Origin: Halobacteriovoraceae bacterium | Lineage (GTDB): Bacteria; Bdellovibrionota; Bacteriovoracia; Bacteriovoracales; Bacteriovoracaceae | NCBI GenBank assembly: GCA_002718735.1 | Contig: PBFR01000036.1 | Span: forward strand, 1 to 41,064 | DNA: 41,064 nt | Direction: 5' to 3' | In this document: piece after piece, positions 24,723 to 34,033 of the stretch | Layout of the letters: the number at the start of each line of letters is the position of its first letter | Numbering within the stretch: position 1 is the stretch's first letter | Position numbers and translations under genes: made by a program | Notes under the pieces: model-generated | What the model saw: only the letters and a program-made list of their open reading frames with translations | Told to the model about the DNA's origin: nothing | Database searches by the model: none

Positions 24723-25883
24723 TTGGCGATGGCCAAACTAATTCTTTTTACATTGCTTTTTTCCTGGGCATTTGCCCAAGATATTGAAATCCATAGAGTT
24801 GATGGAAAAATTTTCGCAGAAGCGAATTCCTGTGAAAAACTTGTGGCCCAGTATAGTGCTTTGTCGCAAATGAGCAAAATCAAAAGGAGAGCAAACTGCT
24901 CATGTGAGCTTGGTTCAAAATGCACTGTTGAATTAGGCTCTGTTATGCCCAAGATTTATAAAGAACTTCTCGATCGAAACTTAAAGTATGAAGGTCCAAA
25001 TTGCTGGAATGCAGCCTTGCTTGGCGCTGGATCAACTAAAAGTATTCGTTACATGGATGATTCCGAACTCAAAATAATTCTTAATTCACCAATCTGTGAA
25101 AAGGTTAGTGAGCTAAGGCCTGGCGATATTGTGACAATCAAAAAACGATCAAGTAGTGGAAGAGTACAGGAGCTGCACGGTTTTACATATTTAACGAGCT
25201 TTGGAGTCTTTAATAAGGAAAATGGAGATGCCTCTAAACCTTATACATTTGCAAATCTTGATAGTGTCTTAAAAAAGTACCAAGTTAGTTTAAAATGCCA
25301 CCTAAATGAAAGTGATTGCGAACTCTACACAGAGGCACATCGCTGTTCAAAAATTGATGAACTGTTTGAGAGTAAAATCAACCACAACTTAAAGAAAAGC
25401 TTAATGAGTGTCTCTTGCATTCTTAATAAAGCCTTTAAAGGCCAGGAAGTTGTTGGAAGCAATAATTTGTCTTCTATCACAAGTGTCTTGGACGTTATGG
25501 ACTATCAAATAAGTGAGATGAAACATGGGGACCCTGCTAAGGAGATTTTAATTGAAAAATTAAGTTCATTGAGAAAAGGGATTCGAGATATCCAAGACAT
25601 GGAAAGTGGAATTAAAGAGAGTGGTGAAGTCATAAACTTTAAAGATTCGGATGAAAATCAGTTTTATCCTTTAGGATTTTCGAAGTCTGGAGAGAAATAT
25701 CAATATGAAAACTATGTGAATTTTGGGCTGTTGCAAATTGGGCAAAAAAAACTTAACGATTACATGGTTTGTGAATTCCTCCAATTTCTACAATTTAAAA
25801 ATAAAAAGCTATCCGAAAAAGAGTTTAAAACTATTGAGGCCAACTATGGTGAAGTTCTTCGAAATTGCTATGGCGAAGAATGA
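24723..25883 (+). CDS. Secreted protein with possible cysteine-peptidase-like fold
   Basis: The 386 residues start with a signal peptide (LILFTLLFSWAFAQ). No family is recognised with certainty. Residues about 90-185 contain GPNCWNAALLGAG (C94), LRPGDIVTI and ELHGFTYLTSFGVFNKENG (H152). This order of Cys, PGDxV and His resembles NlpC/P60 or related papain-fold amidases. The C-terminal half is helical, with scattered cysteines. TTG at 24723 and ATG at 24729 are both possible starts. The gene stands alone and is divergent from rhtA. Confidence 0.72.
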   Translation: MAMAKLILFTLLFSWAFAQDIEIHRVDGKIFAEANSCEKLVAQYSALSQMSKIKRRANCSCELGSKCTVELGSVMPKIYKELLDRNLKYEGPNCWNAALLGAGSTKSIRYMDDSELKIILNSPICEKVSELRPGDIVTIKKRSSSGRVQELHGFTYLTSFGVFNKENGDASKPYTFANLDSVLKKYQVSLKCHLNESDCELYTEAHRCSKIDELFESKINHNLKKSLMSVSCILNKAFKGQEVVGSNNLSSITSVLDVMDYQISEMKHGDPAKEILIEKLSSLRKGIRDIQDMESGIKESGEVINFKDSDENQFYPLGFSKSGEKYQYENYVNFGLLQIGQKKLNDYMVCEFLQFLQFKNKKLSEKEFKTIEANYGEVLRNCYGEE

Positions 25884-26124
25884 TTCGTAGACTCCTAACT
25901 TTAAATATTCATGACAAGGCCTAAGTTCGATATTAACTTTCGCCAGCGCCAAATTAACCAAGTAATAAAAGGGGGATGGATTAAAGGTTATTTCATTTTC
26001 CCAGTGAAAAGCGCGAGTATGCCTACATTGACAAAAGGCATAGGAAAGTGCCAATGAATAAAGAAAAATTACATAGTTAGAGATTTCCACTTTTTCAGGC
26101 TGCCTATTTGGGATAAAGGGGATT

Positions 26125-27213
26125 ATGTTATCAAGGGTCTGGATTTTCCTATTACTTTTTGTCACAAGCACTTTTACTGAAGGCGTTGACTTTCAAACCT
26201 CTTTAGAAGGAATTAGAAATCAGTTTAACTTGCCTGCAATAGCTGCGATGATCTCAACTTCCAATGGAATTAAATCGATTGCGGCCACAGGAAAAAGAAA
26301 GCTTGGTTTTATTGAAGAGGTAACGGTAGATGACAAGTTTCACTTAGGCTCCTGCACCAAGGCCATGACTTCAACCTTGGTGGCCACTTTTATCGAAGAG
26401 AAGAAGCTAGAATGGTCGAGCACTTTAAAGAATCTCTTTCCTGAAATTTCAATTCATAAATCACTCGAAAACGTCAAATTTGAAGATTTGCTTGTTCATA
26501 GAGCTGGACTCTCTGCAAACCCAGGGCCTGATTTTTATAATCGTCTGAGTAGCCTCGATATTAGTGAAGCGAGAAGGGAGCTTGCTAAAAGTTTTCTGGT
26601 AAGAAAGCCTGAGTTTAAAGTCGGAACCTACCATTACAGCAATGTAGGTTATATTATCGCAGGCCATATCTTAGAAAGAATTAGCGGTAAGAGTTGGGAA
26701 GTGCTCATGGAGGACAGACTTTTCTCTGTGCTTGGGATGAATTGCGGATTTGGCATAACAAGCTCCAATGAAGAAAAAATCCCAACACAGCCCTGGGGGC
26801 ACCTAAGAGGAAATAATTCAATAGTTCCTCTTCAGGGTGACAATGCCCCTTTCTATGGGCCAGCTGGCACGGTTCATTGCCCAATGAAAGACTGGAACAA
26901 GTTTCTTAGTATTCATATTGATGGTTACAACGGAATTGAATCCATTATAAAGGTTTCTTCTTTCAAGAAGTTGCATACTCCATACCCTGAAGAGGGGGAA
27001 ACCTACACTTATGGAGCTTGGAGAAGACTAGACAGGAAGTGGGCCAAGGGGCACGTATTCACTCACACTGGCTCAAATACTCTAAACTACTCCAATGTAT
27101 GGATAGCTCCAAAAATCAAAACAAGTATCATTGGTGTATCAAATATTGGCGGGGACAATGCTTGGAAGGCCACAAATGCCGCTGTTCTAGAGGCCTTAGA
27201 AAAACTTAAATGA
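26125..27213 (+). CDS. Class C beta-lactamase-like serine hydrolase
   Basis: The 362 residues begin with a signal peptide (MLSRVWIFLLLFVTSTFTEG). The AmpC/DD-peptidase fold follows, with S76-x-x-K79 in HLGSCTKAM, the tyrosine motif HYSNVGY, and HTG in FTHTGSN. This group includes beta-lactamases, DD-peptidases and esterases. The deviation from SVSK-type AmpC and the lack of an AmpR neighbour make resistance less likely than an esterase or peptidase role. It is probably periplasmic. Its stop lies 12 nt from the convergent permease. Confidence 0.9.
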   Translation: MLSRVWIFLLLFVTSTFTEGVDFQTSLEGIRNQFNLPAIAAMISTSNGIKSIAATGKRKLGFIEEVTVDDKFHLGSCTKAMTSTLVATFIEEKKLEWSSTLKNLFPEISIHKSLENVKFEDLLVHRAGLSANPGPDFYNRLSSLDISEARRELAKSFLVRKPEFKVGTYHYSNVGYIIAGHILERISGKSWEVLMEDRLFSVLGMNCGFGITSSNEEKIPTQPWGHLRGNNSIVPLQGDNAPFYGPAGTVHCPMKDWNKFLSIHIDGYNGIESIIKVSSFKKLHTPYPEEGETYTYGAWRRLDRKWAKGHVFTHTGSNTLNYSNVWIAPKIKTSIIGVSNIGGDNAWKATNAAVLEALEKLK

Positions 27214-27224
27214 TCAAGTCTTTC

Positions 27225-28628
27225 CTAAGTGGTTCCTTTTTCTTTGTTTATAGTTCTCAAGTCACGATGGATTTTTTCGTCTTTGTGTCTGCCCAAATGG
27301 TAGAAGATATGGAAAATGGCACCCTTTCTTTCGACTCTATTTTTAACGTAGAACAAAAACCAAATTAAGCAAAAAATAGTAAGGCAAAGAGAGATATAAA
27401 AAGGTCGCTTCCCTAAATAGAAAAGAAGAAGGAATGAAGTGAAAACTCCAAAGATCTGCATCCATGGATAAAGTGGTGATTTAAACCCTGGGCTGTAATG
27501 CTCAATCTTACTCTCTCTCATAACAATAAGAGCACAGTTAACTAGTATGAAGACAATCAGTTGAACAACGCTTGCAAACTTTGCAACACCCATAGGTGAT
27601 AACATAAGTTGAAAGGCTATCATTAAGGCCACGGTAACGGCGATGGAGAGAGTGGGAGTGTTAAAGCGGTTTAGTTTTTTGAAAAAGGATGGAAAGACCT
27701 TATCTCTACCCATGGCAAGTGGGAATCTTGAGGCACTCATAATACTTGCATTGGCCGTGGAGGCGAACGCCGCGAAAGCTGCTGCAAATATCAAATAAAG
27801 ACCCCATTTGGCCGGAAGAAAGCTAAATGCCATTTCGGAAGCTGTTGCAATGGGTGAGAGGTCTTTGGAAAGGGCGTCCAAATCAATGAAGTAGACGACA
27901 AAAAATACCCCAAGCACCATTAGAATAAGTGCAGTTAAGACGGCGTAAAGGATGCCTCTTGGAATGTCGCGTGCTGGATCTTTTATTTCTTCTGCAACAC
28001 TTGCAAGTTGAGATACACCCAAGAAAGCGACAAATACTATTGCAGTTGCCTGCATGATTCCCTCAACTCCGTTTTTAAAAAAGGGTGAGAAGTTTTGCTT
28101 GATTTCAACAACTGAAGCCTTGGAAAAAACGGTGAAACCAGATTCTATTAGAAAATAGCTTAGAATGGTTACAAGACCTGCTACCAAAACCTTTTGCAGT
28201 CCAGCTGTTTCTTTGGCCCCAAAGAGGTTTAAGAATCCGAAAATGACGGTCAGTCCAATTGCATATGGAGTAATGTCAGCTTCAAAAAACAAGCTGGTAT
28301 AGGCCTGCATGCCTATAAAGGCAAATGCTCCCTTGAATGACAAGGCAAGCCACATGCTTATCCCACCCACAGTACTCATAAGTGGACCTAAAGCTCTATC
28401 AATAAAAAAGAAAATCCCACTTGCTTTTGGCATCGCTGTGGAGAGTTCGGCTATGCTCATCAGAGAAGGCAATACAAGTAGAGCAGCCAAGACGTAGGCC
28501 AAAACAACCGATGGCCCTGTTTCACTAGCAGCAAGTCCTGGCAATAAAAAGAACCCTGAGCTAAACATGGCCCCAAGGCAGATCGCGTATACGTCGTTTA
28601 GTTTAAGATGTTTTTCGAACTTTTCCAT
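27225..28628 (-). CDS. APC-superfamily amino acid permease
   Basis: The 467 residues form about 12 membrane helices of the amino acid/polyamine/organocation family. The N-terminal LNDVYAICLGAMFSSGFFLLPGLAA is the typical TM1 substrate-binding stretch, followed by GPSVVLAYVLAALLVLPSLM. Conserved SQLASVAEEIKDPARDIPRGI lies after TM6. The cytoplasmic tail is basic (HLGRHKDEKIHRDLRTINKE). The substrate is unknown. Confidence 0.9.
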   Translation of the reverse strand: MEKFEKHLKLNDVYAICLGAMFSSGFFLLPGLAASETGPSVVLAYVLAALLVLPSLMSIAELSTAMPKASGIFFFIDRALGPLMSTVGGISMWLALSFKGAFAFIGMQAYTSLFFEADITPYAIGLTVIFGFLNLFGAKETAGLQKVLVAGLVTILSYFLIESGFTVFSKASVVEIKQNFSPFFKNGVEGIMQATAIVFVAFLGVSQLASVAEEIKDPARDIPRGILYAVLTALILMVLGVFFVVYFIDLDALSKDLSPIATASEMAFSFLPAKWGLYLIFAAAFAAFASTANASIMSASRFPLAMGRDKVFPSFFKKLNRFNTPTLSIAVTVALMIAFQLMLSPMGVAKFASVVQLIVFILVNCALIVMRESKIEHYSPGFKSPLYPWMQIFGVFTSFLLLFYLGKRPFYISLCLTIFCLIWFLFYVKNRVERKGAIFHIFYHLGRHKDEKIHRDLRTINKEKGTT

Positions 28629-28886
28629 TAATCCTTTTCAACTGTTTCAGAGGCTATTAAATTTAGGTTACCACTCTATTCTTTAATAGATTCCTAGATA
28701 TTTATTGGAGTAGGGCTGTGCAAGCAATGTATAAAGCTGTCTCAGGAGTGTGTTGGACAAGCAAACATTAACGATAGGGCCATCTTTATAAAATTGGGTA
28801 ATGTTCAGGTTTTAAAAAAAGAATTAGTCTCGAGAATTAAACATGTCAGTTTACTTGAGGCAGACCTGCTTGGTTATCTGGAATAC
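28629..28886. other. 258-nt gap with a coding-like stretch lacking a start codon
   Basis: On the plus strand the frame from about 28693 to the TAG at 28896-28898 is open for about 67 codons and includes GQANINDRAIFIKLGNVQVL, which reads like protein. It has no ATG, GTG or TTG start in frame and no ribosome site. It could be the remnant of a longer gene interrupted upstream. Otherwise the gap only holds the permease promoter region. Confidence 0.3.
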
Positions 28887-29645
28887 TTAGTCTATTAGAG
28901 TGTATTCAAGCTTTAGATTGCTGATCTCTTTCCGAATGCCTAAGCGCCATAGCAACAAACTATTTAGCATCCCCAAAGCAACATTAAGGTTCTTTGCGTT
29001 ACTAATTTGGTCAGTTTCAGTCCATGTGATAGGGAAAAAGTCGATTGAAGCTTTGTTACTATAGAAGTTTAGAAGCAAATCAACATTAAAATTAAAAGTG
29101 TTTGATAAGGTGGCCAGGTTGATTGAGCGCAGGTCTTGAACTGAAAATAAGTTAATACCCGAGCCAAGGTCGCTTGTTTTTCGAAAAGTCACGAGTGTAA
29201 ATACGATATTTAAAACTATGTTACCTATCACTCTTGATTTTTGGTAGCCTATGCGTTTTGACTTAGACATAAAACGAGAACCGAGTGTTGTTTTTTTTGT
29301 GGAAATATAGTTGTTAAGCAATGTCTTAAAGTCTTTTATATTCGCTTGGTCGTCACCGTGAATAATTGCTATGTAGTCATAATTATTTTTTAAAGCATAG
29401 GTGAAAGCGATTTTCTGTGAACCACCTAAACCATAATTTTCGTTGTTCAAAAAGAATTTATAGTTCTTTTTAAACTTCGAATTATTTATTTTTTCAACTA
29501 TCCTGCTCGCTGTGCCATCTATACTTCGGTTATCAATCAAGATGATCTCTGTATCACTGCTTATACTGTGCTTATCTAGTGAGTCTATTACACGAGACAC
29601 TTGATCCCTGCAATTGTAACAAGTTATTGCAACCAAGCCTTTCAT
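28887..29645 (-). CDS. GT2-family glycosyltransferase
   Basis: The 252 residues form a GT-A fold glycosyltransferase: VAITCYNCRDQVSRVIDSL at the start, EIILIDNRSIDGTASRIVE, NENYGLGGSQKIAFTYAL, and the DxD-like IIHGDDQANIKDF. It resembles dolichyl-phosphate-mannose or polyprenyl-phosphate glycosyltransferases. It is the last gene of a three-gene unit and overlaps the kinase-like gene by 4 nt, which points to work on a surface polysaccharide or lipid-linked sugar. Confidence 0.9.
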   Translation of the reverse strand: MKGLVAITCYNCRDQVSRVIDSLDKHSISSDTEIILIDNRSIDGTASRIVEKINNSKFKKNYKFFLNNENYGLGGSQKIAFTYALKNNYDYIAIIHGDDQANIKDFKTLLNNYISTKKTTLGSRFMSKSKRIGYQKSRVIGNIVLNIVFTLVTFRKTSDLGSGINLFSVQDLRSINLATLSNTFNFNVDLLLNFYSNKASIDFFPITWTETDQISNAKNLNVALGMLNSLLLWRLGIRKEISNLKLEYTLID

Positions 29646-30544
29646 TTCAGTCCTTTGAGTATCTCTATAGATCTTTTAGCAAAGCGAAGCACTTTACTTC
29701 TTGAGTCTGTGTGGAGTTGCAGCATTGATAAAAAGTGTGATGCCTCTATTAACCGCATCCTCTTATACTCTATTCCCTGGTGGAGTAGGAATTTTAGAAA
29801 GCGGTCTTTTAGATCAAATTGAGAATTCTCTTCTATGCAATGATTGATGAAATCATAGCCACCATAGATGCATTGGCTGAGTTTTGCGAGATCATATTCT
29901 GGAATTAAATATGGCTCATCTAAAGGGCTTCCATAACCTCTAGGATCTACAAGATAGATTTTTCCATTGTTCACTATAATATTAGAAAAACAAAGGTCAC
30001 CATGGGATAACCATAATTCAAAATGCTCTGACTCTTCAAATGAGGCCCTGATCTGATTGTTGAGAATCCTCGAGTAATCAAAAATGTCTATGTAACCAGC
30101 ACTTTTAAAGATATGATCCACGTCTTCGAAAAACGCTGTTGACCTTAGCGCTTTGCATCTTTCTAAATTTCTTTTTAAAACGTTTGTATCTAGACAATTA
30201 AAGAATTTTACTTTTGAGACTTCTTGTTTCTTAACGGCGCCAAAATAATCTTCCAAAAGTGTAAAAATATCCTCAAATGAGTAATCTCCACCTTTGTTCT
30301 TTTGTGTGAAATAAACTCCCAAGTCATAATTTGGTATCTTTTCAATTTTATAACCGGCAGGCCACTTGCCATCCTTGGTTTTACCTAAGTATTGAGGATA
30401 AAATCTTTTTAAATCATCGCTTATATTTTCATAAAAATTAATTTCCGCAGATATTTTTTGGAAATGAATTGAGCTTTTAATAAGGTATGGCCCACAGTCT
30501 CGAATATCATTAAAATGTCTTGGACTTGTTAGAATCGAGTTCAC
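29642..30544 (-). CDS. APH/choline-kinase-like phosphotransferase
   Basis: This 300-residue kinase-like protein has the aminoglycoside/choline kinase motifs H181-G-D-L-C-F-S-N188 (catalytic D183) and LVDPRGYGS (metal-binding D200, R202), plus YDLAKLSQC. Such enzymes phosphorylate small alcohols or sugars. It is flanked by a nucleotidyltransferase upstream (4-nt overlap) and a glycosyltransferase downstream. Together they suggest activation of a small molecule (kinase, then NTP transfer) for decoration of a surface glycan, similar in logic to LicA and LicC of the phosphocholine pathway. The substrate is not known. Confidence 0.82.
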   Translation of the reverse strand: MNSILTSPRHFNDIRDCGPYLIKSSIHFQKISAEINFYENISDDLKRFYPQYLGKTKDGKWPAGYKIEKIPNYDLGVYFTQKNKGGDYSFEDIFTLLEDYFGAVKKQEVSKVKFFNCLDTNVLKRNLERCKALRSTAFFEDVDHIFKSAGYIDIFDYSRILNNQIRASFEESEHFELWLSHGDLCFSNIIVNNGKIYLVDPRGYGSPLDEPYLIPEYDLAKLSQCIYGGYDFINHCIEENSQFDLKDRFLKFLLHQGIEYKRMRLIEASHFLSMLQLHTDSRSKVLRFAKRSIEILKGLK

Positions 30545-31302
30545 AGCCTGTTGTCGCCTTTAAACTCTTGCATTGTTATTCCCCAATACTTGGTCACTTC
30601 TTCCGGAGTTCCAAATGGCATGAACAATTCAACAGGGCAATTCAAAAAACTCTGACCCTTAGCGATCAAGGATGGGTAAAGAGATGAAACATAATGCTCT
30701 TTTAAATTATCAATAGGCTCATCATCTAGGATGGTTTTTGTTTGTTTTAAAAGAGTTGTTGCGTCTGTAAATAGATAAAAGCCTACAGAGGCCCAAGGGG
30801 AAATACGTTGTTTTTCTTTTGCTTCAGTTATGATGTTTTTATTATCTTTTGTAAAAAAAGACCAGTGATCTCCTGGCATTTCCCCACATGGAACGATTCC
30901 ATCGAACTCCTGAGATCTTAAATGAGAACTAAGTGTTGAAGACTTAAAGTAGGTGTCACAATTCCATATCGCTACAGAACAATCCTTACGAATATATTTT
31001 TTAGCTTTATAAAAAGTATCAAGCTGCCCCCTAGTAAGGCCATTAATCCTAATATGACTTATGGTCGCCCATGGAATAAGCTGCTTGATTGATTCAATAG
31101 TATTATCTACTTGCTCTGTCTCTTGCGTAATTATAATGACTTGGTCCCCAGGCAATATGTCGAGACAGGAAATCGATCTTTCAAGAAAAGTCTTTCCCCT
31201 CAATACAATATTTGGCTTGGCCAAGTCTATTCCCTTGGACTTAAATCTTGTTCCAGAACCTGCCGCACAAATAACCCAATCAATATTACGCTGTTTTTTC
31301 AT
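30541..31302 (-). CDS. Sugar- or choline-phosphate nucleotidyltransferase
   Basis: These 253 residues form a GT-A-like NTP transferase. The N-terminal signature is WVICAAGSGTRFKSKGIDLAKPNI (residues 9-32, with G-x-G-T-R and KP). A later VAIWNCDTYF supplies the metal-binding Asp. Its length and motif spacing are like LicC or the short capsule-locus nucleotidyltransferases rather than the larger GlmU or RmlA. The gene leads the minus-strand operon; its promoter lies in the 100-nt gap to the divergent membrane protein. Confidence 0.86.
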   Translation of the reverse strand: MKKQRNIDWVICAAGSGTRFKSKGIDLAKPNIVLRGKTFLERSISCLDILPGDQVIIITQETEQVDNTIESIKQLIPWATISHIRINGLTRGQLDTFYKAKKYIRKDCSVAIWNCDTYFKSSTLSSHLRSQEFDGIVPCGEMPGDHWSFFTKDNKNIITEAKEKQRISPWASVGFYLFTDATTLLKQTKTILDDEPIDNLKEHYVSSLYPSLIAKGQSFLNCPVELFMPFGTPEEVTKYWGITMQEFKGDNRL

Positions 31303-31402
31303 ATCTTTATTATATATAGTTTTTGAAGAAGTTTAATAAATTATAAGTGGATTGAACTAGTTTGTCTTTTAAGGTCGATAACGTGGTGCGAGGTGTTTTG
31401 TT

Positions 31403-33262
31403 GTGTGTAAGAAAATTTTCTTCGCTCTGATTGTATTTACGATATTCTTTGGATCCTTTGCCCTGCTTTCCGATACTGGGTATGAGAAACTCACTGTAGA
31501 GCTGGAGGTAGAAGGGGATGAAGCGTTAGTTAATCCTAATTACTTCAAAGTGTTTTCAAGTCCAGCTGGTGATTTTGGAGCGGCTTATTTAATTTTAAAA
31601 AATACATATTCCATAAACATTCTAGATGAACCCGTGTTTGGGCTATGCTTCATGGGTGATATGAAAATCAAAAGTTTAGAGATTAATGGGGTGAAATATT
31701 CGGTCGGTAACCTTAAGCGTGATTTTGGAGGCTGTGAATATGCCACAACCATTAAAAAGTATAATAGAAAAATCACAAATAAATTTCTAAAAATTTCCCG
31801 TATATTTTCATGTGTTGTATTTACATTTTTTATCTCTGCTCTTGTTTGGCTCGCCTACAAAGAATTTTCACTTCAAAAAAAATCTCGTGAATATTTAGCA
31901 TCTTGCTCGATAGCTCTGCTTTTTATTGGTCTTCTCTACTTAGCGGTCTATCCAGCTCTTTACGATATCGATCTACTCAATACTATTATTACAACAAAAC
32001 AATTTTTTTCTGATGCATGGTTCACTTATTTAGATAATGTTTGGGTCATGACGATGTTAAACTTTTGGGATAGTGTCCGGGTATTCCCATTTTTTTCGTT
32101 TTCTCTTTTATTTCTTTCCATAGCACTCTATTTAAAAATTCTAGAAGAATTAGGTATGCTTAAAAAATGGAAATACTATTTATTTCTATTTCTACTTTTA
32201 CCCTCAGTTTGGTCTCATGTCGCATATATAAGCAGAGATATATTCGCAAACCTTCACAGTCTGCTTCTATCGATGTCATTCCTCTTAATCTTAATTTTAC
32301 AGAAAAAGAAGAATTTAACTAAACTGTGCCTTCTCGACTTTGTGGCTATCTTTTCAGCGGTTTTTGCAATGACAATAAGAACAGATCTAATCCCGTTAGG
32401 TGTGATCTTTATTACTTTATACTGCAAATTAAGAAAACTAAATCTTAAACAAAAGGCTCTTGCGATTGGCTTTTATGCCGTCTTAGTGACTGTGAGTGTG
32501 ATGACTCGAAATACATTAACCCCTGACGGAATCTCTGCAAAAAAAATAAAGGCGATAGTCTCAATCTCTCATACTCTTTCTGCAATACTTCACTCTGGAA
32601 ATAAGAAAGATATCACCGATTCTGACCTTAGATTGATAGACCAATATATTGATGTGGAAATGTTGCAGAAATTTTATGCTGAAACAGATGTTGTTGCCAT
32701 GCATCGGGGGGCCTTGCGAAAAGAATGGAAGTTTGACTTAGGCGACCTAATTTTTGTAACGGGTAAATTAATTAAAAATAATCCTTGGGTCTTTTTAGAA
32801 AGTAGAATTAAAATGTTCTATCATACATTCGGCTCAACTTCTTTAACCTCCCTTCCTGTATGGCAACACTTCAGTTGGTCCGATGACCAAAACATTCACT
32901 CACGAAATGAGGCGAAAGTTCTTAACCTTTACTTACCTGCTTCTAAGACACTTACAAAAAAAGTTTTCGAAGTTCATCAGTACGCCACAGAAAATTTTCT
33001 CTTTAGGAGTATTTATAATACCTTTCCATCCCTTTTATTGTTGATAGTTTCTGTATTATTTTTTAAATACACACCGATTTGTGCTTCCGTCTCGCTCTTT
33101 ACGCTTGCTAGGGTTCCTATCCTCTTTATACTTGCTCCGGCAGCTCAACATAAATACATAATTGATATGTATTTTTTAGGAATATTGATCCTTCCAATCT
33201 TTATATGGGAGATGAAAACAAGTAAAACTCGCTTAACAGTAGTCGAACATGTCAAAGCATGA
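31403..33262 (+). CDS. Large polytopic membrane protein, GT-C-like
   Basis: These 619 residues have an N-terminal membrane anchor followed by a roughly 100-residue non-membrane domain (LTVELEVEGDEALVNPNYFKV). About ten further membrane helices follow, interrupted by a long soluble loop (about residues 385-510) rich in charged residues. The layout, with short conserved loops such as YISRDIFANLHSL and TIRTDLIPLGV, resembles GT-C glycosyltransferases or polymerase-like proteins of polysaccharide loci; no family is certain. The start is GTG at 31403. It is divergent from the nucleotidyltransferase operon. Confidence 0.72.
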   Translation: MCKKIFFALIVFTIFFGSFALLSDTGYEKLTVELEVEGDEALVNPNYFKVFSSPAGDFGAAYLILKNTYSINILDEPVFGLCFMGDMKIKSLEINGVKYSVGNLKRDFGGCEYATTIKKYNRKITNKFLKISRIFSCVVFTFFISALVWLAYKEFSLQKKSREYLASCSIALLFIGLLYLAVYPALYDIDLLNTIITTKQFFSDAWFTYLDNVWVMTMLNFWDSVRVFPFFSFSLLFLSIALYLKILEELGMLKKWKYYLFLFLLLPSVWSHVAYISRDIFANLHSLLLSMSFLLILILQKKKNLTKLCLLDFVAIFSAVFAMTIRTDLIPLGVIFITLYCKLRKLNLKQKALAIGFYAVLVTVSVMTRNTLTPDGISAKKIKAIVSISHTLSAILHSGNKKDITDSDLRLIDQYIDVEMLQKFYAETDVVAMHRGALRKEWKFDLGDLIFVTGKLIKNNPWVFLESRIKMFYHTFGSTSLTSLPVWQHFSWSDDQNIHSRNEAKVLNLYLPASKTLTKKVFEVHQYATENFLFRSIYNTFPSLLLLIVSVLFFKYTPICASVSLFTLARVPILFILAPAAQHKYIIDMYFLGILILPIFIWEMKTSKTRLTVVEHVKA

Positions 33263-33380
33263 TTGGCCTTTTAGGATACCTTTAGACTCCCCAGTTTCGA
33301 TGCCTAAGAACGACATTCTTAAGATTATCTTGTATCTTACTATTTATTACCGTTGCTTTAAACCCACGATGCCAAAGTAG
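33249..33380 (+). CDS. Doubtful 43-residue open frame
   Basis: An ATG at 33249 overlaps the end of the membrane protein gene and opens a frame to TAG at 33378-33380 (start MSKHDWPFRIPLDSPVSMPK). It has no recognisable domain. It may be a small translationally coupled peptide or the remnant of a lost gene. Confidence 0.2.
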   Translation: MSKHDWPFRIPLDSPVSMPKNDILKIILYLTIYYRCFKPTMPK

Positions 33381-33610
33381 GTCCGACTCTTTGCCTAGCT
33401 TTATCATGAACCGTTAAGCATTATTTGGTTTTCTTAATGTTTAATTTCTGGAAGTATCAGCGGCTTTCCTTGTAAGTTCTATTGTTTTTATTCATTGCGT
33501 TGAGGTCTTGAGGGTATAGTTTTTACAATACCCTCACAAAAGTGTTAAAAATGTTCGAATCCGAGTTAAATAGGATAAACGATTTTTATTAATAAAAATT
33601 TGGAGATCAA
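33263..33610. other. 348-nt intergenic region
   Basis: Apart from the doubtful frame at its left edge, the region has an 8-bp hairpin GAGGGTAT / ATACCCTC (33510-33535) with a 10-nt loop, about 75 nt before the next gene. It has no T run, so it is more likely a leader or operator structure than a terminator. I see nothing else with a clear function. Confidence 0.4.
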
Positions 33611-34006
33611 ATGAAACTTTTATTATTAATTGCTATTTCTTCTTTCAGTGTTTTTGCTGATTCTTTTGACTTTGAATGTCATGGAACAGATGCCGTCTAT
33701 GTGAACAGCTTCTCAATGGAAGGTTCTGTGGATACTCAATCAAGAACCATTACTTACGATGTAGAGACTAGAAGCGCTGGAGATAACGGTTTGACTAGCG
33801 TGAATACAGAAGTAGTTAGGAATGTGACATTAGAGCGCGTTACAGATCCTGTAACAGGGGACTTCCTTGCATACAGGGCCTACTCTGTTGATCAAAATGA
33901 TGATCATGTTTATGTAAATATTTTGATGAATTATCCCGGCCAACTAGCTTCTCAAATAAGAGACGCAGACGGAAGAGTTTATCTTTCTAACTGCAAGGCC
34001 CTATAG
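33611..34006 (+). CDS. Small secreted protein, unknown
   Basis: The 131 residues begin with a signal peptide (MKLLLLIAISSFSVFA). The mature part is acidic and beta-like (TDAVYVNSFSMEGSVD, RTITYDVETRSAG) with only two cysteines (FECHG and SNCKAL), which could form one disulfide joining the ends. GGAG precedes the ATG. A hairpin terminator follows 28 nt after the stop. No family is recognised. Confidence 0.75.
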   Translation: MKLLLLIAISSFSVFADSFDFECHGTDAVYVNSFSMEGSVDTQSRTITYDVETRSAGDNGLTSVNTEVVRNVTLERVTDPVTGDFLAYRAYSVDQNDDHVYVNILMNYPGQLASQIRDADGRVYLSNCKAL

Positions 34007-34033
34007 TTTAGCTTCCAAAAGAGAAATATATTA

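Noticed and set aside
25809..26171. 120-residue open frame on the minus strand across the gap at 25884-26124
   Set aside because: It overlaps two well-supported genes at both ends, has no ribosome site, and its composition is that of an antisense frame.
26125..27213. Calling the serine hydrolase an AmpC resistance enzyme
   Set aside because: The SxxK, YSN and HTG motifs are shared by esterases and DD-peptidases, and there is no AmpR or other resistance context.
33249..33610. Transposase remnant between the membrane protein and the secreted protein
   Set aside because: The short frame there has no transposase motif and no inverted repeats flank it.
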